From CAYVMD01 sp964452465 (GTDB lineage: Bacteria > Armatimonadota > JACIXR01), in contig CAYVMD010000016.1 of assembly GCA_964452465.1 (NCBI GenBank), positions 1 through 44,774 on the forward strand: a DNA stretch of 44,774 nt, in the 5' to 3' direction. Below the pieces are notes generated by a model, which did no database searches, was not told the origin of the DNA, and worked only from the letters and a program-made list of their open reading frames with translations. The position numbers were made by a program, and so were the translations under genes. Positions within the stretch are counted from its first letter, which is position 1, and every line of letters starts with the position of its first letter. This document shows, in pieces, positions 25,104 to 33,944 of this stretch.

Positions 25104-26075
25104 ATGATTTGCCCAAAGTGTGGTGCAGAGATTCCCAAAGAGGCGCGCTACTGTCCAGAATGTGGAGCCCTCCTCTCCGAAGAGGGGGCAGGGGAGCTTG
25201 GGCTAGAGAGGGATATCTTCTCCCTGTTGGCGGTTGCGAACCTATATCGAGTGAGGGGATTATGGCAGGAAGCGGAAGCGAAATGCATAGAAGTCCTGCG
25301 TCGCTATCCTAACAATCCCACTGCTCATTCCTTGTTGGGCGACATATATGCGGATCAGGGAAGGTGGGAGGAAGCGAAGCAATGGTATGAGATGGCGGTG
25401 GAGTTAGCTCCCTCCTCCCAGGTGGATATCAAGAAGTTGGAACGAGTGAAGAAGATATTGGAGGAAAGGGAAAGGGCAACGAAGGGGAAGATGATAACCT
25501 GGGGGGCAGTGGCTCTCGCTTTGATGGCGATGCTTTTCTCCGTCTTTCTCTTCATCCAATGGCACAAGCCTCCCCTTCCGACCACCTCCTTCGCCCCCCT
25601 GCCTCCGCCTGCCTCCACCACCCCTACCGTTCCCCTTCCTCAAGGGGAAGCATCCCCGCCATCGCTTCCACCACCTCCTCCCGCTTTCACTCCCAGGGAG
25701 CAAAATATCGCTAAGGCTATCCTTGATGCCGATATACCCACTATACGCAATGTCAATGTCATAATCGATCCCTCCACCCAAACCGCGTTAATAACGATCT
25801 ATTCGGATGTCGCCTTCGCTCTCCCCGATGTCCAGGCGGTTATATCCCGCGTAGCCCCCACTGTATTGAGGGTAGCCGCCAAGGCGGACGGGGAAATCCG
25901 CAATTTCACCCTCCGCCTCCTCTGCCCCGTCCATTCCCTCCCCGAGATCGCCTTCCAGGGAAGCCTACCCCGTGAGTTGATCGTGCAATTACACGAGCAG
26001 AACGCCTTCTCCCTTTTCCAAAATCCTTGGTGGCACCCCCTCCTCGCCTCCTATCCTCTTCCTTCCGATCAGTGA
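25104..26075 (+). CDS. Zinc-ribbon, TPR and membrane-anchored protein
   Basis: 323 residues. An N-terminal zinc ribbon (CPKC at 3-6, CPEC at 17-20) is followed by a TPR segment (about 37-103, LLGDIYADQGRWEEAKQWY), one membrane helix (about 131-152), a proline-rich linker (about 155-195) and a C-terminal domain of about 110 residues with ILDADIPTIRNVNVIIDPS. That last domain is not recognised. The ATG is 1 nt after the GGDEF stop, so it is cotranscribed. Function unknown; the TPR part resembles that of the J-domain protein at 2985-4022. Confidence 0.75.
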   Translation: MICPKCGAEIPKEARYCPECGALLSEEGAGELGLERDIFSLLAVANLYRVRGLWQEAEAKCIEVLRRYPNNPTAHSLLGDIYADQGRWEEAKQWYEMAVELAPSSQVDIKKLERVKKILEERERATKGKMITWGAVALALMAMLFSVFLFIQWHKPPLPTTSFAPLPPPASTTPTVPLPQGEASPPSLPPPPPAFTPREQNIAKAILDADIPTIRNVNVIIDPSTQTALITIYSDVAFALPDVQAVISRVAPTVLRVAAKADGEIRNFTLRLLCPVHSLPEIAFQGSLPRELIVQLHEQNAFSLFQNPWWHPLLASYPLPSDQ

Positions 26076-26085
26076 AGCGATCCTC

Positions 26086-29000
26086 TTACTTGGCGAATTC
26101 CACCTTTATCGTCTTGATTTCGTAGGGGGAGAGGTTGAGCGTGAGCTTCCTCCCTTGGAAGGAGAGGCTGGCGAGGTCTTGCTCCAAAAGGTTGGTCTCT
26201 ACTGCTCGCTTTAGGGGGAGGGCGAACTCGATATTCACCGTGGTTCTGCTCCCGTCGAACTCCACCAACCGTAAAATCAAGGCGTTGGAATCCTCCGCTT
26301 GCTTTATGGCGGTTGCGAGCGCCCTCCCGCTCACCTTTACAAGCCCCCATTGAGGTGGGAGGACTCCCTTCTGGGGATTCACCTGAAGGGCTACCAGGGG
26401 TCTATTGAACTCCCATCCCCGCTTCAAAACCTCCCCTTCCCTCCAACCGCCCTTATGGGGGTAGATGGCATATTTAGCCTGATGCCACCCTATATCCGCT
26501 CGGGGATCGGGATTGGAAGTAGCCCTTAAGAGGCTGAGGCGAATAGTGCCGTATTTAACATCGTAGCCATATTTGCAATCGTTTAGGATCGCCACGCCAT
26601 AATCCCCATCGCTTATGTCGGAGAAGGTGAGGGCGGGAACCTCGTGTCCTCCATCGGGAGGGGGGGTGAAGGTACCGGAGGGCAATTTGCGCCCATCGGA
26701 GGGACGCTCTATCACCGCATAGGGAGTCTCGAAGAAGGCATGGATATCCCCAGAGAGCGTGGTGGGGAAGACAACCTTTAACATCTTCGCTCTTTCCTGC
26801 CAATCGGCGTTGAAGAGCACATCTATACGGGGGATGAACCTGTAAAACCTTATCTCTTTCATGAAACGGGAGGAACCGAAGCGGTAGCCGGCGAAGAAGG
26901 AGGTGTAGAAGAGATTATCCCGCCTTCTAACATAATCGGCGGAATCCAAAGTCCAAGAGCTCCCATCCAGCACGATCGTCCAGGCAGACATACCGTGCTC
27001 ACTTTCTCCCAGGATCTTATATTCGTCGCCGGGGGAGGCGAATACTTCTCGCTGATATCTTTTATCATAGAGCCTCTTGATGTTCCCGGACTTGGGATCA
27101 ACCTCCATAAGGAAGAAATCGTTCTCCACCTGCAGGCCCGAGGGTTGAGGACCAATCTGAGGAGGAGAGGCGGGACGAGCATAATAGACCTTGTATCCCC
27201 AAGCGGGAACATCGGAAGCGAGGAAGATCACTCGCAGGTGTTCTCCCTTGGGAGTAGAGAACTTCTCCAGAACCTCCGATTTCGCCTCTCTACCCTGCCA
27301 ATCATAGATCTTCACATACTCCGTCCCCTGAGGAGCAAGGATATCCGCCTCTACGATGTCGCTCCTATCCCAGGAAAGGGGATTGAAGACAAGGAGGGGA
27401 ATCCCTTCGTCCTTTATATCTATCCTGGACGCTAAGGAGGAGAGGGAGGATTTCAGGCGGGCTTTTGTGGAGGAGAAGAGTTGATCGTATTGGAGTTGGG
27501 CATCCTTATAGATTTCTCCTATCCCACTGCCGGGAAGGATGTCGTGGAATTGGTTGAATAGGAGGATGCGCCAATCCTCATTTAATGCCTTCTTGGGGTA
27601 GGATTTCCCTGCCAGGAGAGAAGCAAGGACGGCGGAGGTTTCGCTGGCGAGGAGCTGATTCTCCCCTTTTCTGTTGTTATACTTCTCCTTCGCCTGGGAT
27701 GTGTAGCAACCTTCGAATTCGAAGTTCAGTTCCTCTTTCACTACGGGGATGTTTGGGCTTCGTTCCGCTTCCTTGAAAAAGGATTCGGGGGTGGAAAAGA
27801 CCATCTTGGGGGAAACAGGGGTCTGGGCTCGCTGAAGCATTTCCTCCACATCTTGGAGCGTCGCTCCTCCGCCATGATCACCGGGACCTATGATATACAT
27901 ATTGCAATTTAAGTCGTAATTCCTCTTCATCTCGTTCAGCCCTCCTTCCCCCGTCCTCACCAACACCCGGGAGCCATCCGGGGCTTCCCACCAGTATAAA
28001 GGACCGCGAGAACATCTAAAGTGGAAATAGTAATCAATGCCCGCCTTCTTCAACATCTGGGGTAACTGCCAGCAATGACCGAAGGTATCGGGATTCCAAC
28101 CCACCTTTACATCAACGCCTAATTTCTCTTTGAAATACCTCTTACCGTAGAGCAATTGACGCACAAGCGCTTCCCCCGCGGGCATGTTCAAGTCGGGCTC
28201 GATCCACATCCCTCCTACAACGCCCCATCTTCCCTCCTTCACCCTTTGCTTTATCTTCTGGAATATTTCGGGATACTTCTCCTCCATCCAGAGATAATAT
28301 TGGGCAGCGCTTTGAGTAAATGTATAGGAAGGGACCTTATCCATGATATCGAGCGCCTGCTTGAAGGTGGATCTACAAACCTCCACCGTTTCCGGCCAGC
28401 GCCAGAGCCAAGCAGCGTCTATGTGGGATTGAGGAATGACATACTCCGTATACCTTTTGATCAGCGCATCCGCCTCCCGCAGGATGTTTTCCGCTTTTTT
28501 CAAAGAATTCTCGAATAAAGCGATGTTTCCGCTCGTAAGGGCTTTCTCGTCCAAGGAGTCCAACGCCTTGCTGTAGATCTCATCGTAGCGGGAGGCGTTC
28601 TCCCTATCCAATCGCTTAGCATCCTGGAGGCGCTGGAGTCCGGTGAGGACATCATCCAGCCTTGCTTGCTCCTCTGTTTGGAGATAGGCAAACATCAGCC
28701 TTCCATTTCCTGGACGGTTTACTCCCCTTATGCATACCACGAACCTCTCCCCCACCTTCGCCCTCTCCGCCAACAAGACCTTGCCCCTATCCCACTGGAA
28801 TCTTTGGAGGAATTTGCCATTGACATATATCTCTCCCTCGTCGTCGATCCCCACTCTCAGATAAACCGGCTTCCCAGACACCGGGAAGCCCTGGAGGGTA
28901 GCTGGTATTTCGACTACTTTCCTAAACCACCCAAAACTATCGGGGCGCCTCCAGGTGAAGCCGATATCCGCCCTCTCCCAGGAGGAATCGTCGTAATCCC

Positions 29001-29655
29001 GGAATATTAAAAAGGCATTCCCTAGTTGGCGAAGCACTCTCTCATCGGGGGTGAGGATAGCGGGTGGCTTCCTTATCCCCCCGATGACACTCCAATCCAG
29101 AACCCGCACTGCTATGAGGTTCTCTCCTCCATATCTGATATAAGACGCTATATCAGTGCAGGTAGTGCTCTCGTGGACGCTACCCGTTTCCTTGCTACCA
29201 TAATGGGCGACTTTCTTACCGTTAACGAAGAGGTCGTATTCGTCGTCCACTCCACCGAAGATGAGGTAAAGGTGTCCGCTGCTTTTCCACTCCTGGGAAA
29301 CGAGTATCACCTTTCTGTACCAGGCATAGCCATCGTAATTGGGAAAGCCTTGGTCCTCCCAAGGTCTACCGCAATCTATTCTTGCCCAGGTGGAATCGTT
29401 ATAAGAAGGGGAAAACCACCCCTCCTTGAGCCCTACATCTTGGGGGTCGGTCTGAAAGCGCCAATCCTTGGCTATGTCCAGGACCTGGAAATTGGTAAGC
29501 GATAGCATGGGAGGAGGATCGCCTAAATGGAAGCGCCAGCCATTGAGGGGATAGAAAGCGGATTCCCTCAGCTGTGTTATCTTATCCTGTTGAGCGAGGA
29601 GCAAAGAGATACCGAAGAGGAGCAGAAAGAAAAAGGATTTTCTCCGCATCGCCAT
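26086..29655 (-). CDS. Secreted alpha-mannosidase (GH38) with N-terminal jelly-roll domains
   Basis: 1189 residues from the ATG at 29655, giving signal peptide MAMRRKSFFFLLLFGISLLLAQQ. Retaining alpha-mannosidase that needs a metal ion. Residues about 60-200 and 215-330 are two GH2-like sugar-binding domains (VDDEYDLFVNGKKVAHYG; IDDEGEIYVNGK). The GH38 catalytic part starts at about 403: IPQSHIDAAWLWRW (metal ligands His411, Asp413), GGMWIEPDLNMPAGEALVRQ and GWNPDTFG (nucleophile Asp523), then NQFHDILPGSGIGEIY. The C-terminal half is the GH38 beta-sandwich region. A promoter (TTGACG/17/TAGAAT) ends at 29678, so ATG codons further upstream are excluded; the GGGAGG before 29655 serves this ATG or that at 29649. 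Confidence 0.92.
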   Translation of the reverse strand: MAMRRKSFFFLLLFGISLLLAQQDKITQLRESAFYPLNGWRFHLGDPPPMLSLTNFQVLDIAKDWRFQTDPQDVGLKEGWFSPSYNDSTWARIDCGRPWEDQGFPNYDGYAWYRKVILVSQEWKSSGHLYLIFGGVDDEYDLFVNGKKVAHYGSKETGSVHESTTCTDIASYIRYGGENLIAVRVLDWSVIGGIRKPPAILTPDERVLRQLGNAFLIFRDYDDSSWERADIGFTWRRPDSFGWFRKVVEIPATLQGFPVSGKPVYLRVGIDDEGEIYVNGKFLQRFQWDRGKVLLAERAKVGERFVVCIRGVNRPGNGRLMFAYLQTEEQARLDDVLTGLQRLQDAKRLDRENASRYDEIYSKALDSLDEKALTSGNIALFENSLKKAENILREADALIKRYTEYVIPQSHIDAAWLWRWPETVEVCRSTFKQALDIMDKVPSYTFTQSAAQYYLWMEEKYPEIFQKIKQRVKEGRWGVVGGMWIEPDLNMPAGEALVRQLLYGKRYFKEKLGVDVKVGWNPDTFGHCWQLPQMLKKAGIDYYFHFRCSRGPLYWWEAPDGSRVLVRTGEGGLNEMKRNYDLNCNMYIIGPGDHGGGATLQDVEEMLQRAQTPVSPKMVFSTPESFFKEAERSPNIPVVKEELNFEFEGCYTSQAKEKYNNRKGENQLLASETSAVLASLLAGKSYPKKALNEDWRILLFNQFHDILPGSGIGEIYKDAQLQYDQLFSSTKARLKSSLSSLASRIDIKDEGIPLLVFNPLSWDRSDIVEADILAPQGTEYVKIYDWQGREAKSEVLEKFSTPKGEHLRVIFLASDVPAWGYKVYYARPASPPQIGPQPSGLQVENDFFLMEVDPKSGNIKRLYDKRYQREVFASPGDEYKILGESEHGMSAWTIVLDGSSWTLDSADYVRRRDNLFYTSFFAGYRFGSSRFMKEIRFYRFIPRIDVLFNADWQERAKMLKVVFPTTLSGDIHAFFETPYAVIERPSDGRKLPSGTFTPPPDGGHEVPALTFSDISDGDYGVAILNDCKYGYDVKYGTIRLSLLRATSNPDPRADIGWHQAKYAIYPHKGGWREGEVLKRGWEFNRPLVALQVNPQKGVLPPQWGLVKVSGRALATAIKQAEDSNALILRLVEFDGSRTTVNIEFALPLKRAVETNLLEQDLASLSFQGRKLTLNLSPYEIKTIKVEFAK

Positions 29656-29677
29656 CAAACCTCCCTTCTTGCTAGGC

Positions 29678-29706
29678 ATTCTAATCGCTCCTGCCCGAAG
29701 CGTCAA
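29678..29706 (-). promoter_or_regulatory. Promoter of the secreted GH38 gene
   Basis: On the minus strand TTGACG (29706-29701), a 17-nt spacer and TAGAAT (29683-29678), each 5/6. A short leader of about 15 nt with GGGAGG follows before the ATG at 29655. Confidence 0.65.
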
Positions 29707-29745
29707 CCAATTTGGGGGGCATAAGGAAAGCCAACCTTTTCTTTT

Positions 29746-29777
29746 AAAGGGGGCTAGCCTTGAGGCTTGCCCCCTTT
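29746..29777 (+). terminator. Strong hairpin followed by T-run (terminator-like)
   Basis: Arms AAAGGGGGC/GCCCCCTTT (9 bp), a T-T mismatch, then AGCC/GGCT around TTGA. On the plus strand it is followed by ATTTTTT (29778-29784), the sign of an intrinsic terminator. On the minus strand, where the flanking genes lie, the tail is only TTTAAAAG. It probably separates the prepilin gene from the mannosidase gene, though its T-run points the other way. Confidence 0.6.
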
Positions 29778-29792
29778 ATTTTTTAACTTCGC

Positions 29793-30578
29793 TCACTCAT
29801 ATCCCAATATATTTGGGGGACACATACGAAGAGTAGTGCTGTGAATCCTTATTTGGTCGCTCTTGTACCACTTCGCATGCCCGTCCGCGAAGACGAGGAC
29901 AGCACCTCCACTGTGTCGAGCATAATTGTTAATGGCCACATCAAGTGGCACATCGATAGTAGCTGGGCAACCACAGTTAAACCCTCCATTAGCAAAACCA
30001 ATCAGCGGGTTGATCCCTCCCAAAGTTTGTTCGTCTATCCTCGCCCAGGGCCCAAAGAGATTGGCATAGCAATCCGCTATAACTACTGTTTCTGCTGGGA
30101 GAACCAGACTTGAAAGGTGAGCAAGGTTAGGGCAGGGCCACCAACCCGTTCGAGGACCGTTTAGTATCGCCAAATTATAACCATAATTACATATTATATT
30201 ATTCTGGGGTCTGCCATAATTGCCCGGATAACAACTAGCTGACCACCATTGATGCTGTGCTCCGCTAGCGCTCGGGCATTTGAAAATATCCACGTTTTTT
30301 AAATAAGGCATAAGAGCCTCGGTCCAGTACAATCCCCCTGGAGGATAATTGGGATTACCCCAGCAAGGAGGCCACCAAATGGGGAGCGTTTCATCCCAAT
30401 CTTGAGCATACATCATCAACGCTGTTCCTATCTGCTTCATGTTGGAGAGGCATTGCGTCTTCCTCGCTTGCTCTCGGGCTCGGCTGAATACCGGGAAGAG
30501 TATGGCGGCGAGAATAGCGATGATAGCTATCACCACTAACAATTCTATCAATGTAAATCCCTTTTTCACTCTTACCAT
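29793..30578 (-). CDS. DUF1559 prepilin-like protein
   Basis: 261 residues. Type IV prepilin-like N-terminus: VKKGFTLIELLVVIAIIAIL, with cleavage and methylation expected between Gly and Phe, and Glu at +5. A 25-residue hydrophobic helix is followed by the Armatimonadota-type SRAREQARKTQC and MKQIGTALMMYAQDWDE. The C-terminal globular part ends with a DUF1559 pattern (NNYARHSGGAVLVFADGHAKW). It may be a pseudopilin that forms surface filaments or aids export; the family often has many copies per genome. It has an extended -10 promoter and a long structured leader. GAGG lies 6 nt before the ATG. Confidence 0.88.
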   Translation of the reverse strand: MVRVKKGFTLIELLVVIAIIAILAAILFPVFSRAREQARKTQCLSNMKQIGTALMMYAQDWDETLPIWWPPCWGNPNYPPGGLYWTEALMPYLKNVDIFKCPSASGAQHQWWSASCYPGNYGRPQNNIICNYGYNLAILNGPRTGWWPCPNLAHLSSLVLPAETVVIADCYANLFGPWARIDEQTLGGINPLIGFANGGFNCGCPATIDVPLDVAINNYARHSGGAVLVFADGHAKWYKSDQIRIHSTTLRMCPPNILGYE

Positions 30579-30768
30579 TTTTATCCTCTATCCTCCTTTC
30601 GTTTAGTTTTGCCCCTGCAAGCCCACTTCTTTGAAGGGTGAAGGGCCAACCCTTCTTTCATTTTAAGCAGGAAGGTGGGCACCTCCTGCTTTAACTCGAT
30701 ACCCTCAAATCACATCACCGCCTCTTTAAGGGGATACGAAGCCCAACTCGGGCGAGAAATAACCTTCA
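30579..30768 (-). promoter_or_regulatory. Structured 5' leader of the prepilin gene
   Basis: About 190 nt from the predicted start to the ATG. Two clear hairpins on the minus strand: GCAGGAGGTG pairing with CACCTTCCTGC (30668-30690) and GAAGGGT pairing with ACCCTTC (about 30633-30655). A weaker GCCCGAGTTGGGC lies nearer the 5' end. I do not recognise a known riboswitch family. Confidence 0.45.
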
Positions 30769-30774
30769 TAAAAG

Positions 30775-30783
30775 ATTATAACA
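30775..30783 (-). promoter_or_regulatory. Extended -10 promoter of the prepilin gene
   Basis: TGTTATAAT on the minus strand, a perfect -10 with the TGn extension. The -35 is poor; TTGCCC at 30805-30800 would need a 19-nt spacer. An AT/GC-rich inverted repeat (30788-30826) lies directly upstream. Confidence 0.6.
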
Positions 30784-30787
30784 CAAC

Positions 30788-30826
30788 AAATTTTTTGGGG
30801 GGCAAGAGGGGCGGGGCAAAAAATTT
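30788..30826. repeat. 10-bp inverted repeat with G-rich loop upstream of the prepilin promoter
   Basis: Arms AAATTTTTTG (30788-30797) and CAAAAAATTT (30817-30826) flank a 19-nt G-rich spacer. Perfectly complementary arms; position just upstream of the extended -10 suggests an operator or an UP-like element. This and the prepilin leader fill most of the 459-bp non-coding stretch 30579-31037; the rest (30827-30978) shows nothing I can assign. Confidence 0.55.
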
Positions 30827-30978
30827 TGGGAGGGATTTCTATGGCCTCGTCCAAACCTTGAAGGGCAAAAGCACCCCGTATTGCTTTCCCGTTTATCACC
30901 CTCCTTTGAAAATCCTAATAAGACGGTCATTTAGGGGAAGGCTTTTTGCTTTGTAAGAACCTACCCCATAACAAAGGA

Positions 30979-31007
30979 TTGTTTCTTCCTTACCTATGTT
31001 GTATATT
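30979..31007 (+). promoter_or_regulatory. Candidate promoter of the GH38-GH2 operon
   Basis: TTGTTT (30979-30984), a 17-nt spacer and TATATT (31002-31007), about 30 nt before the GTG start. The -10 is a 5/6 match, the -35 only 3/6. Confidence 0.4.
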
Positions 31008-31037
31008 TATCTAAACCTCGAGAAGGAGGGATCAGGT

Positions 31038-33944
31038 GTGCGTATCCAAACTGTAAGAGAGAAGTTGGCGAGGATCCATCCCTATGTCGTTCTGAAGCAG
31101 ATAGAACCGTGGGAGGCAAAACTCGCCTATTATGTGGAACCCGGCAAATACGAGTTCTTGGGGGAAAAGCGGATCCATATAGGAGATGTGTGGGGGAATC
31201 CAGGGGAAACCGCATTCCTCACAACCACCTTGGACCTGCCCGATGAAGGGGATTTGGCATTGGACATCGTTCTGGGAGGAGAGGCTTTATTAAAACTAAA
31301 TGGAAAGCCCCATCAAGCGCTGGATCGCAATCGCAGCATAGTCCCCCTGCCCAAGGAAAGGAGCGTGGAGATAGAAATAGAGGCTTACAACCCTCCTCCC
31401 CATTCTTTCCGCACCGCTCATCCTCTCCGCCTAGAGCGCGCCCTCTTGGTCAAGATAGATAGATCCGCCTATCAGTATTATTTCGACCTTCTCACCGTGT
31501 TGGAGGCGGCTGAGAACGAGACCGACCCCCTAAAAAGGGATAACCTCATGCGGGCGATGGAAAAATCCCTCCGGGAGACCTCCTACGAGAAAGCCTCCCA
31601 GGTCCTCTGGGAGAACATAGACCTCCCCAAGCCGGGAGGGGAAATCTCCCTCGTGGGGCAATCGCACATAGACATAGCCTGGCTTTGGCCCTTGAAGGAA
31701 ACGGTGCGCAAGTGCGGGAGAACCTTCTCCACCATCCTCAGGCTGATGGAGGAATTCCCCGATTTCAAATATACCCAGAGCGAACCCCAAGCCTATGAAT
31801 ACACGAAGGAGTTCTACCCCGAGGTCTACGAGGGGATAAAGAAGATGGTAAAGGAGGGGAGATGGGAAGTGGTAGGGGGGATGTGGTTGGAGCCCGATTG
31901 CAATATTCCCTCCGGCGAATCCTTCGTCCGCCAACTCCTCTACGGGAAGAGGTTCTTCCTGGAGGAGTTCGGCATAGAGACGAAGATAGAATGGCTCCCC
32001 GATGTCTTCGGTTTCTCCCCTGCCCTTCCCCAGATACTGAAGAAGGCAGGGATGGACTACTTCATGACCATCAAGATAGGTTGGAACGATACCAACCGCT
32101 TCCCCTATACCCATTTCCGCTGGAGAGGGATAGATGGCACGGAGATAGAGTGCTTTTTCCCTCGCGCTCTCAATCAGGACATCAACATAAGGGAATTGAA
32201 GGAAGCCTGGAACTTCCTCCAAGGGACCCAACCCACGAGGAAGATCGCCTACCTCTACGGCTATGGGGATGGTGGAGGTGGACCCACCCGAGAGCAGATA
32301 GAGAAGGGAAGACGCTTCGCCAAACTTCCCGTCCTTCCCTCCTGTAAATTCTCCTCCGCCCGGGAATTCTTCTCCTCCCTCCCCCATGAGGACCTCCCCG
32401 TCTGGGATGGGGAATTGTATCTGGAAAGACATAGGGGCACCCTGACGACCCAAGCAAGGAATAAGAGGCGAAACAGAAAAGCGGAGTTCCTCCTCAGGGA
32501 TGCAGAGTTCCTTTCCTTCCTTTCCAATACCTACCCGAAGGAGGATCTGCGAAAGGCTTGGAAGATACTTCTTTTGAATCAGTTCCACGACATCCTCCCG
32601 GGAAGCTCCATAGGGGAGGTCTATGTGGACAGCGAGAGGGATTACAAGGAGCTGTTCAAGATAGGGGAGGAAACTGTCAAGGGGGCTTTGAAAGCGCTGG
32701 GTAGCCAGATAGCAACGGAGGGTGAGAAGGCGGTCATTGTCTTCAATACGCTTTCCTGGGATAGGAAATCCCTTGTGGAGGTAGAGGTGCCGGAGGGGTA
32801 CAAGCTGAACGCGGATAGCCAAAGGACGAAGGATGGCAAACTCCTCTTCCTTGCCGAGGTGCCCTCTATGGGCTATAGGGCTTACAGTTTGGAGAAAGGG
32901 GAAGCACCCTCCGGTGGATTGAGGGTCAGCGAGGATGGTATGGAGAACGACCTCTTCCTCCTGGAGGTAGATGATGAGGGGAGGATAACCAGGCTCTATG
33001 ATAAGGTCAACAAGAGGGAGGTTCTGGCGGGGGCAGGGAACGAGATCCAACTATTCGAGGATTTCGGCGACGCTTGGGAGGTGGAGAAGGACTTCGAATT
33101 GACCCAGTGGAGCGTGGGCAAGGCAAGGAAGGAGGTCTTGGAAGAAGGTCCCCTGCGGGGGATATTGCGCCTCACCTGGGAGTTCGGGAACTCCAAGATG
33201 GTGCAGGACCTGACCATCTACCGGGACATCCCTCGAATAGATTTCGTCAGTTGGGTGGATTGGCACGAGAGGCACACCTTGATGAAGGTAGCCTTCCCCG
33301 TCAATATACGCTCCCGCTATGCAACCTTTAACATAGCCTACGGCAACTTCCAGAGACCAACCCACAGGAACACCAGTTGGGAACAGGCAGCGTTTGAGGT
33401 TAGCGCCCATAAGTTCGTGGATATGTCGGATGCGGAATACGGCGTGAGCTTGATGAACGATTGCAAATATGGCTACGATGTCAAACACAACCTGCTTCGT
33501 CTCAGCCTCCTTCGCTCCCCCACCGCTCCCGACCCCCAGGCGGACCAAGGGGAGCACTTCTTTACCTATTCCCTCCATCCCCACACGGGAGGCTTGCAAT
33601 CCACCGTGGAGTGGTCCTACGACCTGAATGTTCCCCTCATCCCCCACATAGAGGAACCCCATCCGGGCATTCTCCCCTCTTCCTTCTCCTTCATAAGGGC
33701 GAAAGGCGCAATAGTAGAGGCGGTGAAGCTGGCAGAGGACGATGATTCGCTCATCATCCGCTGCTATGAACCCCTGGGGAGATGGACAAGGGCGGAGGTG
33801 CAACTTTGGAAGGAGATTAAGAGCGCCTACGAATGCGATCTCCTGGAGAGGGAAATAGGACAAGTGAAAACGAAGGACAACACCCTCCACTTTTCCCTGC
33901 ATCCCTATGAAATAAAGACCTTTAAAGTGATCCTCCAACCATGA
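31038..33944 (+). CDS. Alpha-mannosidase (GH38), no signal peptide
   Basis: 968 residues from the GTG at 31038, which has a GGAGGG 7 nt upstream; an in-frame ATG at 30996 lies beside the predicted -10 box and is not used. Cytoplasmic-type alpha-mannosidase. The GH38 core shows GQSHIDIAWLWPLKETVRK (metal ligands His210, Asp212), GGMWLEPDCNIPSGESFVRQ, EWLPDVFGFSPALPQI (nucleophile Asp322) and LNQFHDILPGSSIGEVY, then the C-terminal beta-sandwich with VSLMNDCKYGYDVK. It shares that C-terminal motif with the secreted GH38 at 26086-29655 but lacks its jelly-roll domains and signal. It may finish oligosaccharides imported after extracellular digestion. Stop and next start overlap (ATGA). Confidence 0.93.
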   Translation: MRIQTVREKLARIHPYVVLKQIEPWEAKLAYYVEPGKYEFLGEKRIHIGDVWGNPGETAFLTTTLDLPDEGDLALDIVLGGEALLKLNGKPHQALDRNRSIVPLPKERSVEIEIEAYNPPPHSFRTAHPLRLERALLVKIDRSAYQYYFDLLTVLEAAENETDPLKRDNLMRAMEKSLRETSYEKASQVLWENIDLPKPGGEISLVGQSHIDIAWLWPLKETVRKCGRTFSTILRLMEEFPDFKYTQSEPQAYEYTKEFYPEVYEGIKKMVKEGRWEVVGGMWLEPDCNIPSGESFVRQLLYGKRFFLEEFGIETKIEWLPDVFGFSPALPQILKKAGMDYFMTIKIGWNDTNRFPYTHFRWRGIDGTEIECFFPRALNQDINIRELKEAWNFLQGTQPTRKIAYLYGYGDGGGGPTREQIEKGRRFAKLPVLPSCKFSSAREFFSSLPHEDLPVWDGELYLERHRGTLTTQARNKRRNRKAEFLLRDAEFLSFLSNTYPKEDLRKAWKILLLNQFHDILPGSSIGEVYVDSERDYKELFKIGEETVKGALKALGSQIATEGEKAVIVFNTLSWDRKSLVEVEVPEGYKLNADSQRTKDGKLLFLAEVPSMGYRAYSLEKGEAPSGGLRVSEDGMENDLFLLEVDDEGRITRLYDKVNKREVLAGAGNEIQLFEDFGDAWEVEKDFELTQWSVGKARKEVLEEGPLRGILRLTWEFGNSKMVQDLTIYRDIPRIDFVSWVDWHERHTLMKVAFPVNIRSRYATFNIAYGNFQRPTHRNTSWEQAAFEVSAHKFVDMSDAEYGVSLMNDCKYGYDVKHNLLRLSLLRSPTAPDPQADQGEHFFTYSLHPHTGGLQSTVEWSYDLNVPLIPHIEEPHPGILPSSFSFIRAKGAIVEAVKLAEDDDSLIIRCYEPLGRWTRAEVQLWKEIKSAYECDLLEREIGQVKTKDNTLHFSLHPYEIKTFKVILQP

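Noticed and set aside
29656..29706. Upstream start codons of the secreted GH38
   Set aside because: The ATG at 29679 is part of the -10 box (TAGAATG) and the others lie in the promoter, before the likely transcription start.
30579..30660. c-di-GMP riboswitch in the prepilin leader
   Set aside because: A GGGGCAAAAC segment recalls the class I GGGCAAACC core, but the rest of the consensus and its stems are absent.
31530..33050. Long minus-strand reading frame (506 codons) opposite the GH38 gene
   Set aside because: It mirrors the codon bias of the certain GH38 gene, has no recognisable domain, and its conserved-looking pieces are reverse readings of mannosidase motifs. The same holds for 33051-33938 on the minus strand.
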